Of a stretch of 10,118 nt of DNA, positions 1-6,281 are shown piece after piece. The notes beneath the pieces are model-generated. The model ran no database searches. It saw only the letters and a list, made by a program, of their open reading frames with translations, and was not told where the DNA came from. Source of the DNA: Crocinitomicaceae bacterium. Lineage in GTDB: Bacteria > Bacteroidota > Bacteroidia > Flavobacteriales_D > Sanyastnellaceae. The position numbers and the translations under genes were made by a program. How positions within the stretch are numbered: the stretch's first letter is position 1; every line of letters begins with the position of its first letter. The DNA is taken from assembly GCA_020848015.1 (NCBI GenBank), contig JADLBA010000221.1, forward strand, positions 1 through 10,118, given 5' to 3'.

Positions 1-1
1 C

Positions 2-73
2 AACTTGGAGCCGTATTCGATCTACCAGGGAAACCCAGCCGTAAAAGTCAAAGACAGGGTTATTGCAGAATGA
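2..73 (+). CDS. C-terminal end of a hexapeptide-repeat (WcaF-like) acetyltransferase, 5' truncated by window edge
   Basis: Reading frame 2 is open from the window edge to the TGA at 71-73 and gives 23 residues that include EPYSIYQGNPAVKVKDR. The E-P-[WY]-[ST]-I-x-x-G-N-P-A-x-x-[IV]-K-x-R pattern is the characteristic tail of left-handed beta-helix O-acetyltransferases (WcaF/LbH_wcaF-like, acetyl-CoA donor), where the GNPA turn closes the last coil and precedes a short C-terminal helix. Such enzymes acetylate sugars during capsule, colanic-acid-like or exopolysaccharide assembly in the cytoplasm. The stop codon overlaps the ATG of the next gene (ATGA), so the two are almost certainly co-transcribed and translationally coupled, which supports a polysaccharide operon entering from the left. 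Only the tail is visible, so the substrate and exact subfamily (WcaF versus serine O-acetyltransferase or maltose acetyltransferase-like) are inferred. Confidence 0.72.
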   Translation, partial: NLEPYSIYQGNPAVKVKDRVIAE

Positions 74-816
74 AAGTTTCGATTATCACTGTAGCTTTCA
101 ATAGTGCTTCCACGATTGAAGACACGATTCGGTCGGTGGTCTCACAAGACTACCCCTCAATCGAGTACATTATTATTGATGGTGCTTCCACCGATGAGAC
201 TCTCCCTATTATTGAAAAGTATCGGGAGAAAATTACAACAGTAGTTTCCGAAAGGGATGATGGGATATATGATGCAATGAATAAAGGAATTCAGTGTGCA
301 ACGGGCGATATTGTTGGAATACTCAATAGCGATGACTTTTATGCTGATCAAAAAGTCATCAGCGATATGGTCGCCCTTTTTAAAACATCAGGTTGCGATG
401 CGGCTTATGCAGATCTCGTTTATATTGACAGGATTAATTTGGAAAAAGTAAGGCGCATTTGGAAATCTGGTGTTTATAAAACCGGACAATTCCTGCATGG
501 CTGGATGCCGCCCCACCCGACTTTTTTTGTAAAAAAGTCTATCTATGACAGACTGGGAACCTACTCTACAACACTCCGCTCTGCCGCAGACTATGAACTG
601 ATGCTCCGCTTTGTGCACAAGCATCATATCAGTATCGCTTATCTTCCGCGGGTCATAACCAAAATGCGCTCCGGTGGACAAAGCAATGTTTCTCTGAGAA
701 ACAGGCTCAAAGCAAATAGAGAAGACCGTTTAGCTTGGGCGATGAACGGATTAAACCCCCATTTTTTTACCCTCATTATGAAGCCTCTTTCAAAAGTGTT
801 TCAGTTTTTGAGATAA
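70..816 (+). CDS. Family 2 glycosyltransferase (WfgS/WcaA-like)
   Basis: The 248-residue product has a GT-A fold glycosyltransferase domain across most of its length. It opens with the beta1 strand MKVSIITVAFN, then Q-D-Y-P-x-I-E-Y-I-I-I-D-G-x-S-T-D (26-42), which forms the nucleotide-sugar pocket. SERDDGIYDAMNKG (60-73) follows, then LNSDD at 85-89 as the DxD-like metal/UDP-binding motif. The acceptor-side segments MPPHPTFFV (146-154) and ADYELMLR (173-180) are typical of the WfgS-like subgroup. There is no transmembrane segment, so it is a cytoplasmic or membrane-peripheral enzyme moving one sugar from an NDP-sugar to a growing lipid-linked oligosaccharide. Length is normal for the family. 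The start overlaps the stop of the upstream acetyltransferase (ATGA), which fixes the ATG at 70. No Shine-Dalgarno sequence is visible. Donor and acceptor cannot be read from sequence. It appears to be the last gene of its operon. Confidence 0.93.
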   Translation: MKVSIITVAFNSASTIEDTIRSVVSQDYPSIEYIIIDGASTDETLPIIEKYREKITTVVSERDDGIYDAMNKGIQCATGDIVGILNSDDFYADQKVISDMVALFKTSGCDAAYADLVYIDRINLEKVRRIWKSGVYKTGQFLHGWMPPHPTFFVKKSIYDRLGTYSTTLRSAADYELMLRFVHKHHISIAYLPRVITKMRSGGQSNVSLRNRLKANREDRLAWAMNGLNPHFFTLIMKPLSKVFQFLR

Positions 817-1193
817 TCAAGAAAGCAGCTACTGTGTTTTTACATAAATTTTCTCCGGGGATTAAGACAAATAACTGATTTTATATTGTTACTCTTTGCG
901 AAGATGATTTGAAAAAACAACAAGACCGATTTATTGAATAGAATTCAAAGTAGATTCGATAGAAAGAATGGCAAAATTGTAGGACTTCGTCATTTTACCG
1001 ATACAACTTGCCAGTATCTTTTCTGTGTATGAGATTAGACCATTTCTATCTATAAATAATCCAATACAAATCTCTGAATCTTTTTGTTATTGTGGTATTG
1101 TGTAAAAATATCAAACTATTATAAAAATAGAAAAGGTATTAATGAGCAATATTGAATTGTTTCAGTTTGATAACCTGATGTAATAACAATAAA
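817..1193. other. AT-rich intergenic spacer without a supported gene
   Basis: About 380 bases separate the end of the glycosyltransferase from the hairpin terminator of the opposing gene. The stretch is clearly richer in A and T than its flanks and carries frequent stops in all frames. The longest plus-frame opening without a stop near its middle (about 934-1032, TTG start) has no recognisable family. A 13-codon ATG frame at 1142-1183 is discussed as a finding. No tRNA, strong hairpin or repeat was seen. No convincing terminator follows the glycosyltransferase stop directly, so its transcript may run to the hairpin at 1194-1221. Confidence 0.6.
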
Positions 1194-1221
1194 AGGGCTG
1201 TCCCGATGAGAGGACAGCCCT
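1194..1221. terminator. Bidirectional intrinsic terminator between convergent genes
   Basis: A perfect 10-bp inverted repeat, AGGGCTGTCC (1194-1203) and GGACAGCCCT (1212-1221), encloses an 8-nt loop. Read on the minus strand, the stem is followed by TTTTATTGTT and lies 28 bp past the stop of the DUF6089 gene, so it is the terminator of that gene. Read on the plus strand, it is followed by TATATTTTTC, so it could also stop transcription arriving from the glycosyltransferase side. The stem is G/C-rich against an A/T-rich surrounding, as expected for a factor-independent terminator. Confidence 0.85.
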
Positions 1222-1248
1222 ATATTTTTCCAGATGATTTTTTTCTGA

Positions 1249-2211
1249 TTAGAACTTAGCGCGCGATCTGCGAACACCCGATCTGTTTTTCAGCCAACTG
1301 TATTTGGCCTTGTAAAACTGGCTCCTACCTCTGATCACCCGGCCAATCGTAAACTGAGTAGTGAGATAACTGTCATTATGAAGCGGGTCTCCCCGTTTTG
1401 TTTCAAAACCAGGGTTATACCGGAAATTGTTTACTGCCAATGGCTGTCCATCCACATTCGCATCATTGATATCATCAATGAGTCCCTGATAAGACTGGTT
1501 GACAAATTCCTCGGCTTTGGGATCTTGAAATTTTGATGGATCGGCATAAGTAGTAGAAATATCATCGAGGTAATCGGTGAAAGTTGTTCTCCAACTCACT
1601 TCCCAGCCTATACGCCAAGTTTTCTTAAAGGTAAAATACATCCCAATACCGGCAGGAATAGCTACACCAAACTGAGAGTAAGGTTTTTCCTGCCCTTCGG
1701 TTTTCCACTCACGAAGATTATACCATGTCGGATCATCCAACTCTCCTTCATTGTAAATACGCCCCTGTGGGTTGCTTCTAAAACCGGCCACCCCGGCAAA
1801 AGCATATAATTTATAATCGGGATTGTAATATCCGCGGTTTCCGACATCATTATCGTACCATAGTGTAAATTCACCGCGAACCCCCAATTCAATCATGTTA
1901 TTACGAAAATTCATATTTCTTCCGCGACGTGCCGGATTAGTCGTCATTGCATCGCGGTCGGTGATCTGCAACCAGTCGAGATTAGCGCCTATTGCAAAAC
2001 GCTTGGAGAATTTATATCGTCCATAGCCGCCCAGCGCTGTGCGCGTAGAGCGGAGGTGCATATCAGGAACAAAATCCCGTCTCGTCAACTCCTTTCCGCC
2101 AATATCTCCCAGATAGTTCGCGGCACCGATCTTGAGTCCATAATCAAACTGGTACTGGGCAAAAGCCCCTGCACTGATCAGTAATAGTACAATTGGTAAA
2201 ATCTTTTTCAT
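1249..2211 (-). CDS. DUF6089-family outer-membrane beta-barrel protein (PorG-like)
   Basis: The 320-residue product begins with a signal peptide (MKK, a hydrophobic core at 4-17, cleavage probably after AFA at 18). Then comes the family signature Y-G-L-K-I-G-A-A-N-Y-L-G-D-I (24-37), which starts the barrel. Alternating hydrophobic/aromatic strands follow, for example RFAIGANLDWLQ (71-82), NMIELGVRGEFTLW (105-118), YKLYAFAGVAGFRS (133-146), AIPAGIGMYFTF (184-195), WRIGWEVSWRTTFTDY (199-214) and TTQFTIGRVIRGR (284-296). A basic tail ends in phenylalanine, a common C-terminus for outer-membrane barrels. This is the pattern of DUF6089, found in Bacteroidota. From memory, PorG of the type IX secretion system has this kind of fold, but equating this protein with PorG is inference. 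It is a single-gene transcription unit with its own promoter-like element (2281-2311) and terminator (1194-1221). The ATG at 2211 is the only start that gives a complete signal peptide. Confidence 0.85.
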   Translation of the reverse strand: MKKILPIVLLLISAGAFAQYQFDYGLKIGAANYLGDIGGKELTRRDFVPDMHLRSTRTALGGYGRYKFSKRFAIGANLDWLQITDRDAMTTNPARRGRNMNFRNNMIELGVRGEFTLWYDNDVGNRGYYNPDYKLYAFAGVAGFRSNPQGRIYNEGELDDPTWYNLREWKTEGQEKPYSQFGVAIPAGIGMYFTFKKTWRIGWEVSWRTTFTDYLDDISTTYADPSKFQDPKAEEFVNQSYQGLIDDINDANVDGQPLAVNNFRYNPGFETKRGDPLHNDSYLTTQFTIGRVIRGRSQFYKAKYSWLKNRSGVRRSRAKF

Positions 2212-2280
2212 TTAACAAAAACGGACTTTACACCCGGATTAAATTCAGATGGCTAATGTAATTCCTGATAGCCAATCTTA

Positions 2281-2311
2281 CAAATATCTTTTTTAACGCC
2301 CCTGCACCAAA
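2281..2311 (-). promoter_or_regulatory. Probable promoter for the DUF6089 gene
   Basis: On the minus strand TTTG (2311-2308) is followed, after 19 nt, by GATATTTG (2288-2281). This matches the Bacteroidota primary-sigma promoter layout (TTTG near -33, TAnnTTTG near -7) except for the first base of the -7 element. It would start transcription near 2275 and leave a leader of about 63 nt before the ATG at 2211. The spacing agreement makes it the best promoter candidate in the window. Confidence 0.5.
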
Positions 2312-2348
2312 CTGGTTTCAACCCAAATTTCGTGGATATTTGGCGACG

Positions 2349-3314
2349 ATGAACAGAATAAATCAACTTTTTCATACCAAATACCCTATTGTACAGGCAG
2401 GAATGATCTGGTGTTCAGGCTGGAGGCTCGCATCCGCAGTGAGCAATGCCGGCGCACTGGGACTAATCGGCGCGGGTTCCATGTACCCCCAAGTACTCAG
2501 GGAACATATTGTCAAATGCAAAGCAGCTACCCAACACCCCTTTGGTGTGAATATTCCCTTGCTGTATCCTGACATTGAAAAGTTGATGGAAATTGTTGTG
2601 GAAGAAGGAGTGAAGATTGTCTTTACTTCAGCGGGAAACCCAGCCTCCTGGACCAGAATACTGAAAGAAAGAGGTATTGAGCGGGTTGTTCATGTAGTTT
2701 CAAGTGCAAAATTTGCTAAAAAAGCAGAAGATGCTGGTTGTGATGCCATAGTAGCCGAAGGCTTTGAAGCCGGCGGACACAATGGGCGGGAAGAGACGAC
2801 CACCTTCTGCCTCCTTCCGTCTGTTACCGGAACGGTAAAAATTCCGGTCTTAGCAGCAGGCGGTATCGCTTCCGGTGCAGCGATGCTCGCTGCCTTCGCT
2901 CTTGGTGCAGAAGGAGTACAGGTAGGTTCGCGCTTTGTCGCCTCGATAGAATCTTCGGCGCATGACCTTTTTAAACAAAAAGTCACTTCACTCAATGAAG
3001 GCGAAACCCAGCTCACCCTGAAAGAACTGACACCGGTGAGAATGATCAAAAATGAATTTTTTCGCGAAGTGGAAGCCGCTTATGCAGAAAAAATCTCGAA
3101 AGAAGAACTTGCAAAGTTGCTCGGAAGAGGAAGGGCAAAACGCGGAATGTTTGAGGGAAATATGGAGGAAGGAGAACTCGAAATCGGACAGATTGCAGCT
3201 ACCATCCGTAATATCTTGTCGGCTTCAGAAATAATTGAACAAATGATTGACGAGTTCTATGAAGCGAAGAAAAAAGTGAGTCTGATCTCCTTTACTTCAT
3301 CCAATTTTCAGTAA
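2349..3314 (+). CDS. Nitronate monooxygenase / NAD(P)H-dependent flavin oxidoreductase
   Basis: The product is a TIM-barrel FMN enzyme of the nitronate monooxygenase (former 2-nitropropane dioxygenase)/FabK-like family, 321 residues from the ATG at 2349. Family landmarks, numbered from that Met, are YPIVQAGMIWCSGWRLASAV at the N-terminus (first barrel strand), EAGGHNG ending at 146 with the His that acts at the flavin in this family, VLAAGGIASG (about 167-176) and GSRF (193-196), which bind the FMN phosphate. Members oxidise alkyl nitronates or reduce quinones or unsaturated acyl groups, and the physiological substrate here is unknown. It is cytoplasmic and soluble, with no signal or TM segment. 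An in-frame TTG lies 9 bp upstream at 2340, but homologues I recall begin with MNRI-type sequence, so the ATG is preferred. It diverges from the DUF6089 gene, stands alone and shows no link to its neighbours. No strong terminator follows. Confidence 0.9.
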   Translation: MNRINQLFHTKYPIVQAGMIWCSGWRLASAVSNAGALGLIGAGSMYPQVLREHIVKCKAATQHPFGVNIPLLYPDIEKLMEIVVEEGVKIVFTSAGNPASWTRILKERGIERVVHVVSSAKFAKKAEDAGCDAIVAEGFEAGGHNGREETTTFCLLPSVTGTVKIPVLAAGGIASGAAMLAAFALGAEGVQVGSRFVASIESSAHDLFKQKVTSLNEGETQLTLKELTPVRMIKNEFFREVEAAYAEKISKEELAKLLGRGRAKRGMFEGNMEEGELEIGQIAATIRNILSASEIIEQMIDEFYEAKKKVSLISFTSSNFQ

Positions 3315-3395
3315 TTTTTTTCTGTTGGATGCAACCTTTTTGTCTCTTTTACGGTGAAATAAGATAAAGTTCCCCCGCGTTCAGCCTATCCCGAA

Positions 3396-3403
3396 TATCT
3401 TTG
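3396..3403 (+). promoter_or_regulatory. Candidate -7 promoter element upstream of the surface-protein/coaX cluster
   Basis: TATCTTTG is a perfect match to the Bacteroidota -7 consensus TAnnTTTG. It lies at the end of the 100-bp gap after the flavin oxidoreductase gene and 12 bp before the first ATG of the large secreted-protein gene. No TTTG or TTG is present at the expected -33 distance, because the sequence there is a C-run. If used, the transcript would have only a few leader bases. Confidence 0.35.
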
Positions 3404-3414
3404 CCTCTCTGCTA

Positions 3415-5532
3415 ATGATGGATTCAAAGGTCTGCCCCAAATACCTCGCTGTCTGCCTTTTCCTGGCATCTGCTGTAGCAGGGTGGTCTCAACCTCTTTC
3501 TGCACCACAGTTCAACTGTCTGCAGGTCAACAGCACCGGAAACCCTATACTGTCTTGGACTGCTCCGCCAGATCCATTCGCTGAATTTACATCTTACCAT
3601 ATCTGGCATGCCTCTGACATTAACGGATCGTTTACCGAGATCATTTCTATTAATTCAATTGGGACGACAACGTTCACTCATAACATCACCTCAGCCCAAA
3701 CCTCAGATGAATGTTATTACATCGTTGCCGAATCGGCTGACGGAGGAGGAAACTATTTCTCCACTTCGTCTGATACACTCTGCACGATCAGTCTCGGTGT
3801 TCTCCCCTCCGTTTCTCCAATAGGATTTGTCAATATTCAGTGGACTTCCCCCTATCCGTTCTCGGCTCCTGTCGGTTCTGTTTATGATGTATTGATGGAA
3901 TATCCCGCCGGTACTTGGAGTGTCATAGGTAGTTTCCCCTACGGGACGAATAGCTATAATTATGAAGTATCGGTATGCCAGGCTTACCTCAATTTTCAGG
4001 TGCAGGTACTGACTCCTTCGGGGTGCAGTTTTATCAGCGATACAGAAGGAGGAAACTTTACCGATCAGACTCCGCCGGCCATTCCCGAAGTCACTTCTGT
4101 TTCCATAGACCATATTTCTGGTGATGCCGTCGTTTCGTGGAATCACAGTACTTCTCCCGATACACAGGCATATATCATTTATTCGTGTAATGGCAATTTA
4201 GTAACAGTAATTGACTCTACAAATAATCCTGCCGATGATCAGTTTACTGATTTGTTGGCAGCTACTTCTTCTGCTCCTGTTTGTTACCTTCTCGCTGCTT
4301 TTGACTATTGTTACAGCGGGACTCCCCCAAGCCCGAATACCAGCCCCACCGGTGATATCTGCAACTGCTCGGTATTTCTTTATCCAATTCCCTATGCAGT
4401 TTGTAATGATTATGTCAACCTTTCTTGGACTTCATACACTGGATGGAGTGCCGGAGTAGATCATTATAATATCTACCACAGTTTTGGGGGAGCGGCATTT
4501 TCACAAGTCGGACAGGTCAGTGGTACGGAAAATACCTTTACCCATTCATTTACCTCCATCGAATCGGGAATGCACGACTATTACATAGAAGCGGTGGCTG
4601 CAACTTCGGGCTACACAGCCTCTTCCAATCTTCAGACTGTAAATATTGTTTACCCGACTGCACCTCAATATAATTACCTTTCATCGGCTTCGGTTACCGG
4701 GCCATCAGAGATAACTATTACGCTTCAGACCGAAGTAGTTAACACCGGCCATAACTATATTCTGCAGCGCTACAGAGTCTTCAACGGAACATGGGATGAT
4801 GTCACTGAATTTACATACCAGGGTCAGCCAACCATCGTTTTCACCGATGAAGAAGTAACGCCGTCGGCATTTTCCTATACTTACCGGATTGTTCTCAAAA
4901 ATCTTTGTAATCAACCGGCTGGTACTTCCAACATTGGCAAGACTATGGTTCTCTCGGGCATTTCAGATCAGGATCGGCAAGTGAATATGCTGCAATGGTA
5001 CGGCTATGAAGGGTGGGAAAACGGAGTAGATTCCTATGAAATTCATCGCAAGATCGGAACCAATGGAGCAGACGAGCTAATCGCAGTAGTCAATGCGCCA
5101 ACAGGCTTTTACGAAGATGATGCTTCCGACCTTCTTTATACTGAAGGGAATTTCTGCTACTACATTAAAGCGGTGGAAAATCCATCTTCATTATTTCCGT
5201 CAACGGCTTTTGAAGCGCTATCTAACGAAATTTGCCTAGTGCTTGAACCCAAAATTTGGGTACCGAATGCATTCGTTGTTGATGGGTTCAATAGCTCATT
5301 CAAACCAGTCATTTCATTTGCTGATTTTTCCTCTTTCAGAATGTATATATACAGCCGTTGGGGAGATGTTATTTACCAGACAAATGATATTGATGCTCCT
5401 TGGACCGGACGAATGAATGGCAAACTGGTGCAGGAAGGTCCTTATGCTTATTTCATCAGTGTTGAAGATGGAAACGGAAGACCTTATGAAGTGAGTGGAC
5501 TGGTTATAATGCTTTCCGCAAGGGATCAGTGA
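3415..5532 (+). CDS. Secreted multi-module (Fn3-like) surface protein with type IX secretion type B sorting domain
   Basis: The 705-residue product starts with a signal peptide (hydrophobic core about 11-23, cleavage near WSQ at 24-26). About six fibronectin type III-like beta-sandwich modules follow, at roughly 28-128, 129-218, 219-325, 326-414, 415-513 and 514-612. They carry recurring LSW/IQW/VSW/LQW B-strand motifs and YY-I-x-A F-strands. The last ~90 residues are the gliding-motility-associated C-terminal domain (CHU_C/TIGR04131 type): WVPNAF (615-620), FRMYIYSRWGD (641-651), W663-T-G and GPYAYFISVEDGNG (675-688). This signal sends proteins through the type IX system to the cell surface or medium. 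Modules 4 and 6 share W-x-x-Y-x-G-W-x-x-G-V-D-x-Y-x-I (about 338-353 and 527-543), which suggests internal duplication. No catalytic domain is recognisable, so an adhesive or structural surface role is inferred. Tandem ATGs at 3415 and 3418 are both possible starts. The stop overlaps the coaX ATG by one base. Confidence 0.88.
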   Translation: MMDSKVCPKYLAVCLFLASAVAGWSQPLSAPQFNCLQVNSTGNPILSWTAPPDPFAEFTSYHIWHASDINGSFTEIISINSIGTTTFTHNITSAQTSDECYYIVAESADGGGNYFSTSSDTLCTISLGVLPSVSPIGFVNIQWTSPYPFSAPVGSVYDVLMEYPAGTWSVIGSFPYGTNSYNYEVSVCQAYLNFQVQVLTPSGCSFISDTEGGNFTDQTPPAIPEVTSVSIDHISGDAVVSWNHSTSPDTQAYIIYSCNGNLVTVIDSTNNPADDQFTDLLAATSSAPVCYLLAAFDYCYSGTPPSPNTSPTGDICNCSVFLYPIPYAVCNDYVNLSWTSYTGWSAGVDHYNIYHSFGGAAFSQVGQVSGTENTFTHSFTSIESGMHDYYIEAVAATSGYTASSNLQTVNIVYPTAPQYNYLSSASVTGPSEITITLQTEVVNTGHNYILQRYRVFNGTWDDVTEFTYQGQPTIVFTDEEVTPSAFSYTYRIVLKNLCNQPAGTSNIGKTMVLSGISDQDRQVNMLQWYGYEGWENGVDSYEIHRKIGTNGADELIAVVNAPTGFYEDDASDLLYTEGNFCYYIKAVENPSSLFPSTAFEALSNEICLVLEPKIWVPNAFVVDGFNSSFKPVISFADFSSFRMYIYSRWGDVIYQTNDIDAPWTGRMNGKLVQEGPYAYFISVEDGNGRPYEVSGLVIMLSARDQ

Positions 5533-6281
5533 TGAAAAATAGGTTTCAGATCGTCATAGATCAGGGAAATTCATTCACCAAAATTGCGGTATTTTCTGGT
5601 AAAGAATTGCTGAAGGTTCAACGGCTGACTGATGAACAAGTTATAGAGACCGCAGTTTTCCCAAGCGGTTATGATAAATTCAGTTCTGGTATTTACTCCA
5701 GTGTAAGAGCCGAAAAGGATCAGATAATACCGCGCATACAACTCGATATCCCATTATTGAAGTTATCTGTTCATACTCCGGTGCCGGTAAAAGTAGATTA
5801 TGAGACTCCGGCAACTCTGGGTATGGACAGGCTGGCAAATGCGTGTGGAGCACATAGTATTTTTCCCGGACAGTCGTCGCTTGTCATTGATTGCGGCTCA
5901 TGCATTACCTATACAATGATTGTGAAGAATACATTGACTGGAGGAGCTATTTCACCGGGTCTCAGGATGCGGTACAAATCATTGTATTATTTTACCGGAA
6001 GATTGCCGTTACTCAATCCAGACTTATTAGCAGCAGATGAAGAAATTGAACTGCTGGGAAAATCAACCGAAGCATCGCTGCATTCTGGTGTTATCAATGG
6101 CGTTTTGGAAGAAATGAATGGAATGATCGGCCAGTTTTGTAGTCTGTTTAATCCGTTGAACGTCCTGCTTACAGGTGGAGATATGTCTTTTTTTGAGCAG
6201 AAACTGAAAACAACGACCTTTGCCCACCAAAATTTAACCCTGACAGGTCTTCATGAAATATTGGAATATAACTGTACTTAG
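5532..6281 (+). CDS. coaX: Type III pantothenate kinase
   Basis: The enzyme phosphorylates pantothenate with ATP, the first step of coenzyme A synthesis, in the cytoplasm. The 249-residue product fits the ASKHA-fold CoaX family. IDQGNSFTK (9-17) is the N-terminal phosphate loop (DxGN[ST]). TLGMDR (95-100) is the GxDR motif carrying the catalytic aspartate D99. IDCGSCIT (119-126) is the second phosphate motif, with Cys and Ser where many homologues have Thr-Ala. GGAISPG (137-143) and LTGGD (213-217) complete the set. Length is close to the usual ~250. The start is taken as the ATG at 5532, which shares its A with the preceding TGA (TGATG). A GTG three bases earlier is less likely. The next gene starts 29 bp before the coaX stop, so coaX sits inside an overlapping operon and is probably translated by coupling, as no Shine-Dalgarno sequence is seen. 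Confidence 0.94.
   Translation: MKNRFQIVIDQGNSFTKIAVFSGKELLKVQRLTDEQVIETAVFPSGYDKFSSGIYSSVRAEKDQIIPRIQLDIPLLKLSVHTPVPVKVDYETPATLGMDRLANACGAHSIFPGQSSLVIDCGSCITYTMIVKNTLTGGAISPGLRMRYKSLYYFTGRLPLLNPDLLAADEEIELLGKSTEASLHSGVINGVLEEMNGMIGQFCSLFNPLNVLLTGGDMSFFEQKLKTTTFAHQNLTLTGLHEILEYNCT

Noticed and set aside
519..539. Inverted repeat GACTTTTTT-TGT-AAAAAAGTC inside the glycosyltransferase gene.
   Set aside because: It lies in the conserved TFFVKKS coding stretch, is almost all A/T and has no terminator or site logic. It is best explained by codon content.
934..1032. TTG-started plus-strand frame of 32 codons in the AT-rich spacer.
   Set aside because: It has no ATG, no ribosome-binding context and no recognisable family. 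It was not called as a gene.
2340..2348. TTG at 2340 as the start of the flavin oxidoreductase.
   Set aside because: It adds only M-A-T before MNRI, whereas the ATG at 2349 matches where the family normally begins.
2690..3049. Antisense open frame of 119 codons inside the flavin oxidoreductase gene, and similar long antisense frames in the surface-protein and barrel genes.
   Set aside because: They lie wholly within strongly supported genes, show no family features and arise from codon bias.
3306..3345. Possible terminator after the flavin oxidoreductase gene (GTTG-GATG-CAAC followed by CTTTTT).
   Set aside because: The stem has only four pairs, too weak to support a terminator call, although the T-runs are suggestive.
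5247..5261. Short palindrome ACCCAAA-A-TTTGGGT near the junction of the last Fn3-like module and the sorting domain.
   Set aside because: A 7-bp arm inside a coding region, unaccompanied by other copies, is expected by chance at this scale.
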